In this document: piece by piece, positions 27,179 through 37,462 of the stretch
Layout: every line of letters starts with the position of its first letter
Position numbering within the stretch: position 1 is the first letter of the stretch
From: Bacillota bacterium
Lineage (GTDB): Bacteria; Bacillota; Sulfobacillia; JAJYWN01
Reading direction: 5' to 3'
DNA length: 64,000 bases
Assembly: GCA_021791495.1 (NCBI GenBank)
Contig: JAJYWN010000056.1
Coordinates: 19,766 to 83,765, forward strand
Notes under the pieces: generated by a model
Told to the model about the DNA's origin: nothing
What the model saw: only the letters and a program-made list of their open reading frames with translations
The model's database searches: none
Program-made: the position numbers and the translations under genes

Positions 27179-28552
27179 TTACCATGGGAGTGTGAGATAG
27201 GGGAATTGGGACAGCGCCCGAGAGAGGACGGACTTGATTCTTTCCAGGGCATCAGGAGTCCGGGCTTCGCAGCGTAGCACAAGAGCTGGTTGGGTATTGG
27301 ACACACGGACAAGAGCCCAGCCGTTATCAAAAGCCACCCGGATACCGTCAACATCTACGACAGGGCCCACTGCGGCGAGCTCGGAGCGCATTGTCTCGAC
27401 GACTTTCCACTTCAGGTGATCCGGGCAGTGAACTCGGGTTTCTGGGGTGGAGTGATACCTAGGTATGTCGGTAATCAATGCTGAAAGCGGCTTATCAGAG
27501 CTTGACAGTATCCTCAGCAGACGAGCCGTGGCATAGAGAGCATCATCAAACCCGTAGTACTCATCAGCGAAGAACATGTGACCGGACATCTCTGCGGCGA
27601 AAAGGGCTCCGACTTCCTTCATCTTGGCTTTCACAAGGGAATGACCGGTACGGCAAAAGGTGGGGGATCCGCCAAGGCGTTTGATCTCCTCCAATACAGT
27701 CTCGGACGACTTAACCTCGACCAGAGCCGGAGTTCCCGGGTGTTTGAGGATGATCTCTCGCCAGAAGAGGATGGACAGTATGTCCCCCCAAATCACCATT
27801 CCTTTGTCGTCCACGACCCCGATCCGATCACCATCACCATCGTAAGACAGACCCAGGTCTGCCCCATTCTCTGTGACAGCCCGCGCGAGGTCTTGCAGGT
27901 TCTCCGGTACTACAGGGTCGGGGAAGTGGTGCGGAAACGTAGGATCCAGATCACAGTACAGAGGAATGACCTGGCAGCCAAGACGTTCAACTAGCTGTGG
28001 CGCAAACAGACCCGCTGTGCCGTTCCCACAGTCCACTACCACTCGCAGCTTCTTCGGGCCGAGAACCACCTTCGTGGATACGTCGTCAAGGTATGACCTG
28101 GAAATGTCCCGCTTGGACACCTTGCTCGTGCTGTGGTTTACCGGCACATCGGAAGGCATATCCTCTGCAAGGGCCTTCAAGCTATCTCCAAAAAGGGTAA
28201 CCCCATCTCGCATGCACTTGAAACCGTTGTACTCAGGAGGATTGTGGCTTCCGGTGACCATCATGCCGTTGCCTGCCCCACTGACCGTTGCGGTCCAGTA
28301 GAAAGCCGGTGTAATGCAAACTCCGAGGTCTTCCACGTCCACCCCGGCGGCCCCAAGTCCTTCCGAGACGCCGTCGGCCAACTCGTGGGAATGAATTCGA
28401 CCATCCCGCCCCAAAATCGCCGTGTGGCGACCGACTCTCAAGAGGGTCCGACCGAAGGCGTAACCCAGCCGCTTGGCAAATGATGGCGTGAGCTCCGCGC
28501 CCACGACTCCTCTAATGTCATACTCCCGGAACATCGAACTCGTATGGTCCAT
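27179..28552 (-). CDS. manB: Phosphomannomutase / phosphoglucomutase
   Basis: The predicted protein has 457 residues, a normal length for the alpha-D-phosphohexomutase family. It carries the phosphoserine loop TGSHNP (Ser102), the metal-binding DGDGDR (238-243) and the sugar-binding loop EMSGH. It interconverts mannose-6-phosphate and mannose-1-phosphate, and probably the glucose equivalents. GGAGG lies 9 bases upstream of the ATG. With manC it forms a two-gene minus-strand unit that supplies GDP-mannose for gmd, fcl and the perosamine pathway further along. Confidence 0.93.
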   Translation of the reverse strand: MDHTSSMFREYDIRGVVGAELTPSFAKRLGYAFGRTLLRVGRHTAILGRDGRIHSHELADGVSEGLGAAGVDVEDLGVCITPAFYWTATVSGAGNGMMVTGSHNPPEYNGFKCMRDGVTLFGDSLKALAEDMPSDVPVNHSTSKVSKRDISRSYLDDVSTKVVLGPKKLRVVVDCGNGTAGLFAPQLVERLGCQVIPLYCDLDPTFPHHFPDPVVPENLQDLARAVTENGADLGLSYDGDGDRIGVVDDKGMVIWGDILSILFWREIILKHPGTPALVEVKSSETVLEEIKRLGGSPTFCRTGHSLVKAKMKEVGALFAAEMSGHMFFADEYYGFDDALYATARLLRILSSSDKPLSALITDIPRYHSTPETRVHCPDHLKWKVVETMRSELAAVGPVVDVDGIRVAFDNGWALVRVSNTQPALVLRCEARTPDALERIKSVLSRALSQFPYLTLPW

Positions 28553-28750
28553 CCCGAAGAACCTCCATCGTCTGGGACAACTTGGGGCGTGAAGCTATTT
28601 AGAGAAGCGGCCTCCCGACTCCTCTTTTTGCCAGGTATTCCAGCACCCTTCTCTAGAAAACGTCGGTCATAGAGGAGAGAGACGATTCCCCCAGAATCCA
28701 AAGACAAGGTCAAAAGCGCACAAAGCTCAAGCGGCAAGGGGTATGCTTCG

Positions 28751-31102
28751 GTGAAGCCATCTGCTATTCTTCGGTGGGGCGGTCTCTCTCTGGTAACCGC
28801 GGTCTTGGCCGTGGGCCCTTTCTTCCAGGGACTCTTCTTTTGGCCGCAACTCCTCGCCGGGCAGACCCTAATTGCCTTGGGGTTCGCCCTCTGGGCATAT
28901 GCTCGGCGGCTTGACCACCATCCGATCGGCTTCCCGAGCGGACCGCCAGGCGGCGGGCTCTTGGTCCTGGCCGCTTGCTATGCCCTTCTGCTGCCCTTCT
29001 CCCTTTACCCCCGGGGGGATCTGGATTGGCTGCTTCGCACACTTACGGCCTGGCTCGTGTTTGTCATCATGCGTGAGGAGAGCGGCCCCAGGATCCGTGT
29101 GGCCTTCTCTTGGATCTTCGCGGTGAGCATGGCAGGCACGGCGGTCATTGGGCTACTGGAGTTCACCGGATCTCTTGCCCGCGACCCGCGGATAGTCGCT
29201 AGTCTGAATCTCGTAGGCCTAGGGAACCGGCTATTCTCCACTTTCCAGTACCCCAACACGACCGCAATCATGCTCTTGATGGGAATGGTGATCGCCGTAG
29301 GGGTGGCTGCGGAGCGGAGCAATGAGCCTAGCCTTGTAGTGCTTCTTCCCCTGGCCAACCTTATGTCCATCGCCTTCTTCTTTGCCCTATCGCGGGGAGC
29401 AGTGCTGATTCTGCCGTTGAGCCTCATCCTCTTCTTCGTCGGCTTGCCTACCCCCCGCCGTTGGCCGGCGCTTCTGTCGTTTGCCGTTGCACTATCACCG
29501 GCCCTGGTCGCCCTGCGCGGGGTCGGCGCCAACAGCCAGATCCATAACTATATCAGTGCTTGGCGATGGATCGGGGCCAGTGTCATGGCCGCAGCGCTTG
29601 GATCTCTGGTGCTTGCCTTCTTCCTCAGGCTGCCCCGCTGGCTCCAGTATGGAACGGTGGCGGCGCTCATCCTGGCCGTGGGATTGAGCTCGGGTGTCAT
29701 TCTATCGAGGAGCGGTCGGCCGGTTCTCAACGCATCCCAGACCAGTTCGGGCATCAGAGTCGATTCCTGGGTTTCTCGTCTCTTGCCGTCGCAGGCTACT
29801 CGTCTATTGGATTTCAACCTGCAAACAGCGAGCGCGCGGCTGCGATTGATTTGGGACCAGGATGCCTTGCGAATTTTCAAAGACCATCCGCTCGGCAGCG
29901 GCGGTTGGGGATGGGACCGCTCGTATCGGCGGTACCAGAGCTTCAACTATACTGCTCGGGAGACGCACGATCACTACGCACAGACAGCCGTCGAGGCCGG
30001 GATCTGCGGGCTTGCTGGCCTCCTCATAGCATTAGGTGCAATTCTCGTGAGCGGCTGGAAGGCCCGCCACCAGAGCTTCTCGTGGCCCATGACCGCCGCT
30101 GTCGCCGCCTTGGTATCCCATAGCCTGATTGACTTTGACCTCTCCTTTGGCGTGGTGTGGTTTGTCCTATGGGGGATGGCCGGCCTAGCGGGGAGCAATC
30201 CCACCATCCCTTCTTCTACCGACGCTACCTCACCGGCCATGGGCTGGACGGGGAATCTCCGAAGCTTGGGTCAACGTCTGAATCGAGGGACTGGCGCCGT
30301 GATCCTATTTGGCATGGCTCTGGTCCTGACAGCGCTCTCAGGTACCCTCGGTCTCGCAGCACACTATGGAACTGTGGGTGCGGCCCTCAATGGTCAGGAA
30401 CAGCACTTCCAAGCGACCCGTGCCCTGCGAGTAGCCACCATTCTGGACCCCTTGAACAGCGACTTGGCGCTCTCCTTTGGAGACGCCCTTCAGGGCGCCG
30501 GCCAGATAACTGAAGGCATTCAGAGCTATGAACGAGCCGTTCAACTGGATCCGTATTACCCGCTGAACCAGTATAAGCTGTCCCAAGCTCTAGAGAGAGT
30601 TCGCCGCTATGACGAAGCAGTATCCGCGGCGCACCTCGCCGTGGCGGATCAGCCCATGAAGGGTGACTACCATATCGAACTTGGGCGCGTTCTGTCCTAT
30701 GATCTTATCCAAGAGCTTGAGGGGGACCAGACCGAGAAAGCCTTAGCCACAGCCAGGGAGATGGTCCAACTAGGCCATGATCTCGAATACAGCCGGACCA
30801 GAGCGGCTCCACTGCAATCGATCAGGATGGGGGATCCCCCGTCATGGACGCCACTGCTGCGTTTGGCTTATGGCCAAGGGCTCTTCCTCCTCGGCGACTT
30901 TACCGAAGCACAGAAGGCCTTGACCGATGCCCGAAAGGACAAGGCCCTGGCCATTGAAGCTGAAGTGTGGCTGTATGCGCTGTATGAAAGAACCCAGAAT
31001 CAGGGTGCAATGAGGGCCCTGGAGAACAAGCCTTGGATCCGTTTTCGGATGATGAACCCAGTCTACCTTAGACTATTAAGCATGTCGTCCGAACCTCAGT
31101 AG
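28751..31102 (+). CDS. O-antigen ligase/polymerase-like membrane protein with C-terminal TPRs
   Basis: The predicted protein has 783 residues. The first ~500 form about 10-12 membrane segments with the Wzy_C/WaaL-type external loop; DHPLGSGGWGWDRSY followed by THDHYAQTAVEAGICGL is the signature near residues 377-420. Residues ~550-780 are TPR-like (GDALQGAGQITEGIQSYERA then AVQLDPYYPLNQYKLSQ). Such proteins polymerise or transfer lipid-linked glycans at the outer face of the membrane. GTG 28751 has AAGGGG upstream. Its last 7 bases overlap the end of the convergent sugar-transferase gene. A second Wzy-like protein is encoded at 38239, so the division of labour is open. Confidence 0.85.
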   Translation: MKPSAILRWGGLSLVTAVLAVGPFFQGLFFWPQLLAGQTLIALGFALWAYARRLDHHPIGFPSGPPGGGLLVLAACYALLLPFSLYPRGDLDWLLRTLTAWLVFVIMREESGPRIRVAFSWIFAVSMAGTAVIGLLEFTGSLARDPRIVASLNLVGLGNRLFSTFQYPNTTAIMLLMGMVIAVGVAAERSNEPSLVVLLPLANLMSIAFFFALSRGAVLILPLSLILFFVGLPTPRRWPALLSFAVALSPALVALRGVGANSQIHNYISAWRWIGASVMAAALGSLVLAFFLRLPRWLQYGTVAALILAVGLSSGVILSRSGRPVLNASQTSSGIRVDSWVSRLLPSQATRLLDFNLQTASARLRLIWDQDALRIFKDHPLGSGGWGWDRSYRRYQSFNYTARETHDHYAQTAVEAGICGLAGLLIALGAILVSGWKARHQSFSWPMTAAVAALVSHSLIDFDLSFGVVWFVLWGMAGLAGSNPTIPSSTDATSPAMGWTGNLRSLGQRLNRGTGAVILFGMALVLTALSGTLGLAAHYGTVGAALNGQEQHFQATRALRVATILDPLNSDLALSFGDALQGAGQITEGIQSYERAVQLDPYYPLNQYKLSQALERVRRYDEAVSAAHLAVADQPMKGDYHIELGRVLSYDLIQELEGDQTEKALATAREMVQLGHDLEYSRTRAAPLQSIRMGDPPSWTPLLRLAYGQGLFLLGDFTEAQKALTDARKDKALAIEAEVWLYALYERTQNQGAMRALENKPWIRFRMMNPVYLRLLSMSSEPQ

Positions 31103-32550
31103 GCACCCTCTCCGCACAGCACCGCCGTCACCGTTCGACCCAGGAGATAGATGTCCAGCCATAGTGACCAGTTTCTGATGTAGTAAGTGTCCAGTTCCTG
31201 CTGAATCCCAAGGTCGCCTTCACTGCGAGCTGATACCTGCCAGAGTCCCGTTAGGCCCGGCAAGACCTTTCTGCGTAGGGCACGGAAAGCAGGCGAAAAA
31301 CGGTCCAGGTGATAATAAGGGAAAGGCCGGGGACCCACCAGGCTCATCTCGCCCTTAATGATATTCCAGATCTGGGGCAGTTCGTCCAGACTGTAGCGTC
31401 GAAGCAAGTGACCAACCCTCGGCACAATACGCGGGTCGTCCTTGAGTTTCATGTGCTTATCCCACTCGCATCTCGCATTGGGGTTTGCGTCCAAATAGGC
31501 GTTCAGCTTGGTCTCGGCGTCTGGAACCATCGTCCGCAGCTTCCAGACCCGAATCCGGTCGCCATTCAGCCCCTCCCGGTCCTGGGCGTAGAAGCCGGGG
31601 CCCGGACTGTTGAGCTTAACCAGCCAGCCGAGGATGAGGATCAGAGGTCCGACCATGAACAGGGCTGGAATGGCAATCACTAGGTCCAAAGTCCGTTTAA
31701 GCAAATGGTTCCACGCGGAAAGAAGATTCTGCTGCAGTTCCAGCCCAAGTACACCTTGAATGTCACGGGCGGAAACCCAGAGGCTGGTCAGACCAAGCAG
31801 GTCAGGTATAATGATGACATGCGAGAAAACGGCAGCGTACTGTTCTACAACGTAAGTGAGTCGTTCCCGGCTCAAACCTGGCATTGCTATGATAACGTAC
31901 GAAACCTTGCCAGACTGAGCTACAGTCGCGGCCTGTCGCAGTGTCCCCACCACAGGCGCTCCGCCGCATGACTGCCCGTGTTTGGTGGAATCGTCGTCAT
32001 AGCACGCCACTGGTCGAAGTCCAAGGCCCGGATTACTCAGCAATCGCCGTACCACCGCCTCTCCGGTCTTGGCAGCCCCTAAAACAACCACTGGGTGTCC
32101 CCACAAGGATGTGCGTATTAAGGCCGCACGAACCAGCGAACGAGAGAGCGGAAGGACGAAAACACTGAGCAGCCACCACCCTAGGATGACTGGTCTCGAA
32201 AGCTTGTCGCCCACTTTCAGGAGAAAGGAGGCAGCAACCAGTATCAGGGTCACCCAAGTAATAGCCCTGAAAGTCGATCGGAGTTGCTCTGCCGGGCTAA
32301 GCGCATATCCAGGGTAAAGTCCTGCGTACAGACCGCCCAGTGGAAAGAGGAGAAGCGATGGGAGGAAGCGCAAGTAGAGATCGGTCTCTAGCGGACCGAA
32401 CTGCCGACGCGCCCAATAAGCCGCCAGACCTGTGATCGCCAAGGTCAGTAGGTCGGAAAGAATAAGAAGGCCCACGACTACCACAGGTCGTTGGTGTGGT
32501 ACGAATACGGTTTCACGGCTGTGTCTAGGTTTCTGCAGCGCAACAGCCAT
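31096..32550 (-). CDS. WbaP-type polyprenyl-phosphate sugar-phosphate transferase
   Basis: The predicted protein has 484 residues. Four to five N-terminal membrane helices are followed by a Rossmann-like domain (VVVLGAAKTGEAVV) and a fifth helix. The C-terminal catalytic bacterial sugar transferase domain shows KRTLDLVIAIPALFMVGPL, WKLRTMVPDAE, LDELPQIWNIIKGEMSLVGP and LTGLWQVSARSE. It loads the first sugar phosphate (galactose or glucose in known members) onto undecaprenyl phosphate and so starts repeat-unit assembly. GAGGAGAGG precedes the ATG. It is the last gene of the long minus-strand cluster. Confidence 0.93.
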   Translation of the reverse strand: MAVALQKPRHSRETVFVPHQRPVVVVGLLILSDLLTLAITGLAAYWARRQFGPLETDLYLRFLPSLLLFPLGGLYAGLYPGYALSPAEQLRSTFRAITWVTLILVAASFLLKVGDKLSRPVILGWWLLSVFVLPLSRSLVRAALIRTSLWGHPVVVLGAAKTGEAVVRRLLSNPGLGLRPVACYDDDSTKHGQSCGGAPVVGTLRQAATVAQSGKVSYVIIAMPGLSRERLTYVVEQYAAVFSHVIIIPDLLGLTSLWVSARDIQGVLGLELQQNLLSAWNHLLKRTLDLVIAIPALFMVGPLILILGWLVKLNSPGPGFYAQDREGLNGDRIRVWKLRTMVPDAETKLNAYLDANPNARCEWDKHMKLKDDPRIVPRVGHLLRRYSLDELPQIWNIIKGEMSLVGPRPFPYYHLDRFSPAFRALRRKVLPGLTGLWQVSARSEGDLGIQQELDTYYIRNWSLWLDIYLLGRTVTAVLCGEGAY

Positions 32551-32563
32551 ATCAATCCTCTCC

Positions 32564-33502
32564 TCAGAGGCCTCGGGCAGTGTGTTCTAAGAACCACTGA
32601 TAGGTCTGCTCAACGCCTTCCCGCAGGCCAATCTTGGCCCGCCAGCCAAGGCCGTGCACACGGGTCACATCAAGGAGCTTACGGGGCGTTCCATCTAGCT
32701 TGCTAGTGTCGAAGACAAGATCGCCGGTGAATCCGACCACAGAACCGACCAGCTCGGCAAGTTCCCGCACAGAAAGATCCTCTCCCACCCCGACATTGAT
32801 GATTTCTGACCCACTGTACCGATCCATCAAGAACAGGCAGGCATCGGCCAAGTCATCGACGTGGAGGAATTCGCGCCTGGGGGTGCCGGTGCCCCAGATA
32901 AGCACACTGGAGCTGCGGCCGACTTTAGCCTCGTAAAATTTCCGAATCAAAGCTGGCAGCACATGGCTGTTCTGTAGGTCGAAGTTGTCCCCTGGTCCGT
33001 AAAGGTTAGTAGGCATTACAGCTATGAAGTCGCTGCCATACTGCCGGTTGTAGGCCTGGCACATCTTGATGCCCGCGATTTTGGCTATTGCGTAGGCATC
33101 GTTGGTCGGCTCCAGTTCTCCCGACAGCAAGCATTCCTCGCGAATGGGTTGCGGGGCAAGCTTTGGGTAAATGCAGGAACTTCCTAGGAAGAGAAGCTTC
33201 CTGACACCATGTCGGTAGGCAGCGTCAATGATGTTCAGCTCCATCGAGAGGTTGTCCCGGATGAAATCAGCCGGATACATGCTATTAGCTAGGATACCAC
33301 CGACCTTGGCGGCGGCGAGGAACACGTATTCGGGATGTTCTTCCGCAAAGAAGCGATCCACGGTAGCTTGATCACGAAGGTCCATTTCCTCTTTAGTTCG
33401 GGTGATAATGTTGGTCGCACCTGCACGCTGCAGGCGTCGAGAGATGGCCGACCCGACCAGTCCGCGGTGTCCGGCCACGAAAATGCGGGCTGACCGTTCC
33501 AT
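32564..33502 (-). CDS. fcl: GDP-L-fucose synthase
   Basis: The predicted protein has 312 residues, the usual length. It is a short-chain dehydrogenase-type epimerase/reductase with the nucleotide loop GHRGLVG (11-17), SSC (108-110) and YAIAK (Tyr137/Lys141). The family phrase [20 protein letters not shown] is present. It converts GDP-4-keto-6-deoxymannose to GDP-L-fucose using NADPH. Its start overlaps the gmd stop (TGATG), as is common for this pair. Confidence 0.95.
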   Translation of the reverse strand: MERSARIFVAGHRGLVGSAISRRLQRAGATNIITRTKEEMDLRDQATVDRFFAEEHPEYVFLAAAKVGGILANSMYPADFIRDNLSMELNIIDAAYRHGVRKLLFLGSSCIYPKLAPQPIREECLLSGELEPTNDAYAIAKIAGIKMCQAYNRQYGSDFIAVMPTNLYGPGDNFDLQNSHVLPALIRKFYEAKVGRSSSVLIWGTGTPRREFLHVDDLADACLFLMDRYSGSEIINVGVGEDLSVRELAELVGSVVGFTGDLVFDTSKLDGTPRKLLDVTRVHGLGWRAKIGLREGVEQTYQWFLEHTARGL

Positions 33503-34548
33503 CAGTTTCCGGCCACCCCCCGCAGAGCCACCACGTGGCCGGCATCCTTCAGGGTTTTTTCCTGTTTGGCCAGTTCAAGGTCATAGTCAACCATCATACG
33601 GACCAGTTCCTCAAAAGTGACCTTAGGCTTCCATCGAAGCCCATGCATAGCCTTAGAGGGGTCACCGAGCAGGTGGTCCACATCCGCTGGACGGAAGTAA
33701 CGTGAGTCAATCTCGACGTGGTCAGACCAGTCAAGGCCGGCGTAACCGAAGGCCTCCTCTAGGAATTCCCGCACCGAATGGGATTCGCCCGTGGCGATCA
33801 CGTAGTTGTCGGGCCGTTCCTGTTGGAGCATGAGCCACATAGCTTCAACGTAGTCGCCAGCGAAACCCCAGTCACGCTTGGCGTCGAGGTTGCCGAGGTA
33901 GACCTTATCCTGCAGACCAACCTTGATCCGGCCCAGTGCCCGGGTGATCTTGCGAGTAACGAAGGTCTCGCCCCGCCGAGGCGACTCATGGTTGAAAAGT
34001 ATGCCGTTGCAGATGAACATTCCATACGACTCCCTATAGTTGACGGCATACCAGTGGGCCGCTACCTTGGAAACGGCGTAAGGACTACGAGGGTAGAATG
34101 GGGTATCTTCGTTCTGGGGAGGCCTTGCGGCGCCGAACATCTCTGATGAGCCTGCTTGGTAGTATCGAATCTGAACGCCGTGGGCAGTTTGGTAGTCCCG
34201 CAGGGCCTCCAGGAGACGTAGGGTTCCGGTTCCAACGATGTCGGCAGTATACTCGGGTTCCTCAAATGAAACCTTAACGTGTGACTGTGCAGCTAGGTTA
34301 TAGATCTCGTGCGGATGGACCCGTTCAAGTATTCGCCGCAAGCCTGTGCCATCGCTTAGATCTCCGTAATGCAGAAATAGACGAGCCTTAGGGTCATGTG
34401 GGTCGTGGTACAGGTGGTCAATGCGGTCTGTGTTAAAAGTGGAAGCTCTGCGGACAATCCCATAGACTTGGTAATTCATCTTAAGAAGAAGCTCAGCCAA
34501 ATATGAACCGTCTTGGCCCGTAATCCCGGTGATGAGCGCTCTCTTCAT
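33502..34548 (-). CDS. gmd: GDP-mannose 4,6-dehydratase
   Basis: The predicted protein has 348 residues, with [16 protein letters not shown] at the N terminus, SSEMFG (134-139), the catalytic pair in YAVSK (Tyr157/Lys161) and [16 protein letters not shown]. It produces GDP-4-keto-6-deoxy-D-mannose, the branch point to GDP-L-fucose (fcl) and, with the aminotransferase at 51974, probably GDP-perosamine. It overlaps both neighbours by 1-4 bases, pointing to one transcript. Confidence 0.95.
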   Translation of the reverse strand: MKRALITGITGQDGSYLAELLLKMNYQVYGIVRRASTFNTDRIDHLYHDPHDPKARLFLHYGDLSDGTGLRRILERVHPHEIYNLAAQSHVKVSFEEPEYTADIVGTGTLRLLEALRDYQTAHGVQIRYYQAGSSEMFGAARPPQNEDTPFYPRSPYAVSKVAAHWYAVNYRESYGMFICNGILFNHESPRRGETFVTRKITRALGRIKVGLQDKVYLGNLDAKRDWGFAGDYVEAMWLMLQQERPDNYVIATGESHSVREFLEEAFGYAGLDWSDHVEIDSRYFRPADVDHLLGDPSKAMHGLRWKPKVTFEELVRMMVDYDLELAKQEKTLKDAGHVVALRGVAGN

Positions 34549-35315
34549 TGGGCTTCCTCCCCATGTCTTCCTAATCCCAGAAGCTGCAGAGTCAGGAAGA
34601 AAAGAAAACGTGGGTTATGTCTTAGATAACGCTTCCAAAGCCGGCGAGGCTCCATCAAGAGGCGGTGAAACCACTCCAGACCCATCAGTTGCATCCATAC
34701 AGGCGCTTGCCTAACTCTACCGGACTGAAAGTCAAACGCGGCTCCTACGCCAACCATGACGGCCGGGAGCCGACCTACGTGACTCGCCATCCACCGCTCC
34801 TGTTTTGGACATCCGACACCGACGAATACGATCCGCGCCCCCGAATTAGCAATCTGCAAAGTAAACAGAGCATCCTCTTCAGGAGTAAGCGAGCGAAAGG
34901 GTGGGGCGATCCTGCACACAATCCTTAATGTTGGGTATTCCTTTGTGAGAAACTGGGAAAGACCACCCAGAGATTCCGGTGTGCCGCCGTATAGAGCAAC
35001 TGGAATCTCTTCCTGCGCAGCCGCCTCACAAAGCCGGCGAGTCAGATCTGGGCCGTAGACCCGTTGCTGACCCGTGACGCCGAGCAGGTGTAAGGCCCAA
35101 ACCAAAGGCATACCGTCTGGGACAACCAGGTTAGCACCATTAACTATATGACGAAATTCCAAGGAATCATAAGTCTCCATGGTCATGTGGACGTTAGCAA
35201 CGCAGACATAGCAGGATTGAGCCGCGCGGGCCCATTCCATAACCAGTTTGGTGACTTCGATATAGGATATTGCATCCACACGCATGCCCAAGACAAATCT
35301 GTGCTGTTCAGTCAT
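34545..35315 (-). CDS. WecG/TagA/CpsF family glycosyltransferase
   Basis: The predicted protein has 256 residues from ATG 35313-35315; an upstream ATG at 35409-35411 would overlap the preceding gene and adds an atypical tail. The family core is visible: [57 protein letters not shown] and [19 protein letters not shown]. Members transfer a sugar such as ManNAc to lipid-linked acceptors early in glycan assembly. There is no strong ribosome site, so translation may depend on coupling. Its stop overlaps the gmd start (ATGA). Confidence 0.9.
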   Translation of the reverse strand: MTEQHRFVLGMRVDAISYIEVTKLVMEWARAAQSCYVCVANVHMTMETYDSLEFRHIVNGANLVVPDGMPLVWALHLLGVTGQQRVYGPDLTRRLCEAAAQEEIPVALYGGTPESLGGLSQFLTKEYPTLRIVCRIAPPFRSLTPEEDALFTLQIANSGARIVFVGVGCPKQERWMASHVGRLPAVMVGVGAAFDFQSGRVRQAPVWMQLMGLEWFHRLLMEPRRLWKRYLRHNPRFLFFLTLQLLGLGRHGEEAQ

Positions 35316-35373
35316 GGCACACGAGGTCGTGACCCCTTTCTTCTCCTTGGACGTGGGCCGAGCCACTAACGCC

Positions 35374-36555
35374 TTAGAGATGATTCTGGGCGCGGTTGAT
35401 AGCAGAAGCATAGATACTCATCAACATCTCGTGATTCTTCTCTGCCGAATACTTGGCTTCGAAATCCCGGCGTGCCTCCCAACCCATCTCCATTCCCCAT
35501 CTCGGGTTAGCCCAGATGTGCTCGGCCTGTAAAGCCAGGTCACGCGCATCGCCGGCGGTAAAGAACTGACCATTTCGCCCGGCAGATATAATCTCCTCCA
35601 TGGCGCCGAGTCGAGACGCCAGCACCGGCAACCCGCATCCAAACGCCTCTGCGATTGTAACCGGGAAATTCTCATAATTCTCCGAAGGGAACACCAGAAA
35701 CCGCGCGTTCTTCATTAGAATACGGACTTCATCTGGTAACCGTCTCCCGAGCAACTCAACATTCCGGAGGTCATGCTCAGTTACATAGCGATGAGCCCAC
35801 CCCATTTCCGACCCATCCCCGACCACTTTGAGAGGGATCTCCTTCATTCGAGTCCAGGCTTGCAGCAAGGTGGCAATTCCCTTCCCCGCTGACAGCCGCC
35901 CCACGAATAGTGCATAGTCACCAATCCCCTTCTTCGGACCGGGGTCAATGGTGAGACAATTGGGCTTAACAACGATCTTCTCTGACGGAAAACCGGCCTC
36001 GATTAACTTGCGACGGTGGAACTCATTGAGGACGACATAGACGTCGATCATCTTATGCCAGGTTCCCAGTAGTGTATGCAGTGTTAGCATTAATACCACT
36101 CCGGCGGTATGAGCCCGGGAATCATGGTAACACCCATGGGAGATACTGTTCAATTTGAAAGAACTGCTTAGGCACTGCTCACACACTCGGCCACTACGGT
36201 AAAATCTTGCCCCTGGGCATAGCAGGCGATAATTGTGTAGTGTTTGCACTACGGGAACGCCCGCTTCGCGGCAAGAATAATAGGCAGCAGGAGAGATAAG
36301 CACAAAAGTATTATGAAAGTGGGCCACATCTGGGCGATGTTGACGCAGGACCGCGGAAAGCTGGATGTATGTGTGTCTGGACCACAGAGTATTAACGGCG
36401 ATCTGGGTCCGGCTCATTTTGTCTAGCCGACTATTGTCGTCAACATACTCCCAGACTTCGTGGCCTCGAAATCTCAGCAGTGCTCCTTCGGAGGCGAAGA
36501 CGGCATCTTCCCCTCCAGGCTGTTTGTATCGGTTATGAACAAGCAATACGTTCAT
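35374..36555 (-). CDS. GT4-like glycosyltransferase
   Basis: The predicted protein has 393 residues with a GT-B fold. The N-terminal domain starts MNVLLVHNRYKQPGGEDAVF. The donor domain carries FVGRLSAGKGIATLLQAW and the E-x7-E motif in ENFPVTIAEAFGCGLPVL. A Cys-rich stretch, RVCEQCLSSS, in the N-terminal domain may bind metal. Donor and acceptor cannot be told. It overlaps the upstream methyltransferase gene by 4 bases. Confidence 0.9.
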   Translation of the reverse strand: MNVLLVHNRYKQPGGEDAVFASEGALLRFRGHEVWEYVDDNSRLDKMSRTQIAVNTLWSRHTYIQLSAVLRQHRPDVAHFHNTFVLISPAAYYSCREAGVPVVQTLHNYRLLCPGARFYRSGRVCEQCLSSSFKLNSISHGCYHDSRAHTAGVVLMLTLHTLLGTWHKMIDVYVVLNEFHRRKLIEAGFPSEKIVVKPNCLTIDPGPKKGIGDYALFVGRLSAGKGIATLLQAWTRMKEIPLKVVGDGSEMGWAHRYVTEHDLRNVELLGRRLPDEVRILMKNARFLVFPSENYENFPVTIAEAFGCGLPVLASRLGAMEEIISAGRNGQFFTAGDARDLALQAEHIWANPRWGMEMGWEARRDFEAKYSAEKNHEMLMSIYASAINRAQNHL

Positions 36556-37460
36556 GATGTGTGTTGGCCAGCCCTCCCCCCAAACTGATATATCAGCCGT
36601 GTGGGAGGCAAAACCCTCCTGAGGGCCATACTCCGCAGTGAATTGTCTTGATCAAACTCCTGCCAGAAGGGAACGTACTTCCAATTACGAATTCCTACCT
36701 CGCTAAGCAAGGCTTGGGCTTCTAGACGCGTGTAACTGCGGTTATCGCCAAACGTTTGCCCAAGCAATCCAAGCCTTCGCAAAGGGTTATGCCACCAATT
36801 ATGAAAGTCCACCAGTGCGAATCCATCTGGTCTTACGGCGCCCTTTATGCTCTGAAGTAATAGCCGTTCATGTCCCTCACCACGAATAAGAGTATCTAAG
36901 CATATTACCCGATCGAGTGACCTGCGAAAAGGCAGTTTGAAGTAGTCAATTCTTAGAAAGACCATATTATCCAAACCCCTTGCCCTTGCCCGATGCACCA
37001 TGTAATCTAGAGATTCGACTGATAAGTCACAGTGCAGGACAAGATTGAAGAAGCGGGCATATTCCATAGTGTAATACCCGGCTCCGCCCGACAAATCACA
37101 GGGGATCGTTTTGTTGCCCGCACCCTTTAGCAGCACCGACAGTGTCTGGAGAACCTGTCGTTGTCGCCGTCTCACCCAATCTGGTCGCATAGTCTCCGGT
37201 GCACCCCACGCCATGGATGCCCCGTCATCTACATAAGGTTGGGCAAAGGCCTTAACGTAATCCTCCCTATAAGTCGAACTTACGGTTTCCCGTGGCAAAG
37301 GGCTCGGCTCCCGTGGCAGTATTTCAATTACCCCAGTGGTCAGCACTGGGAAGTGGCGCAGGCACTTCGGGCAATATAAGCCTCCGGTTTCTAGCGACAA
37401 AGAGCCTCCATCATCTGGACAGCTGAGCAAGGAACTGACAACCTCCAGTTTACTGACCAC
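36552..37460 (-). CDS. SAM-dependent methyltransferase with Trm112-like zinc N terminus
   Basis: The predicted protein has 302 residues; GTG 37460 has AGGAGG about 10 bases upstream. Residues ~10-45 form a Trm112-like zinc ribbon (CPDDGGSL ... YCPKC). A class I methyltransferase domain follows, with IPCDLSGGAGYYTMEYARFF as the SAM loop, CDLSVESLDYM, and CLDTLIRGEGHERLL. In this cluster it probably O-methylates a sugar of the repeat unit or its terminus; the substrate is unknown. Confidence 0.82.
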   Translation of the reverse strand: MVSKLEVVSSLLSCPDDGGSLSLETGGLYCPKCLRHFPVLTTGVIEILPREPSPLPRETVSSTYREDYVKAFAQPYVDDGASMAWGAPETMRPDWVRRRQRQVLQTLSVLLKGAGNKTIPCDLSGGAGYYTMEYARFFNLVLHCDLSVESLDYMVHRARARGLDNMVFLRIDYFKLPFRRSLDRVICLDTLIRGEGHERLLLQSIKGAVRPDGFALVDFHNWWHNPLRRLGLLGQTFGDNRSYTRLEAQALLSEVGIRNWKYVPFWQEFDQDNSLRSMALRRVLPPTRLIYQFGGRAGQHTS

Positions 37461-37462
37461 CC

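Noticed and set aside
35313..35411. Longer N terminus for the WecG/TagA transferase
   Set aside because: It would overlap the preceding glycosyltransferase gene and adds residues not expected for the family.
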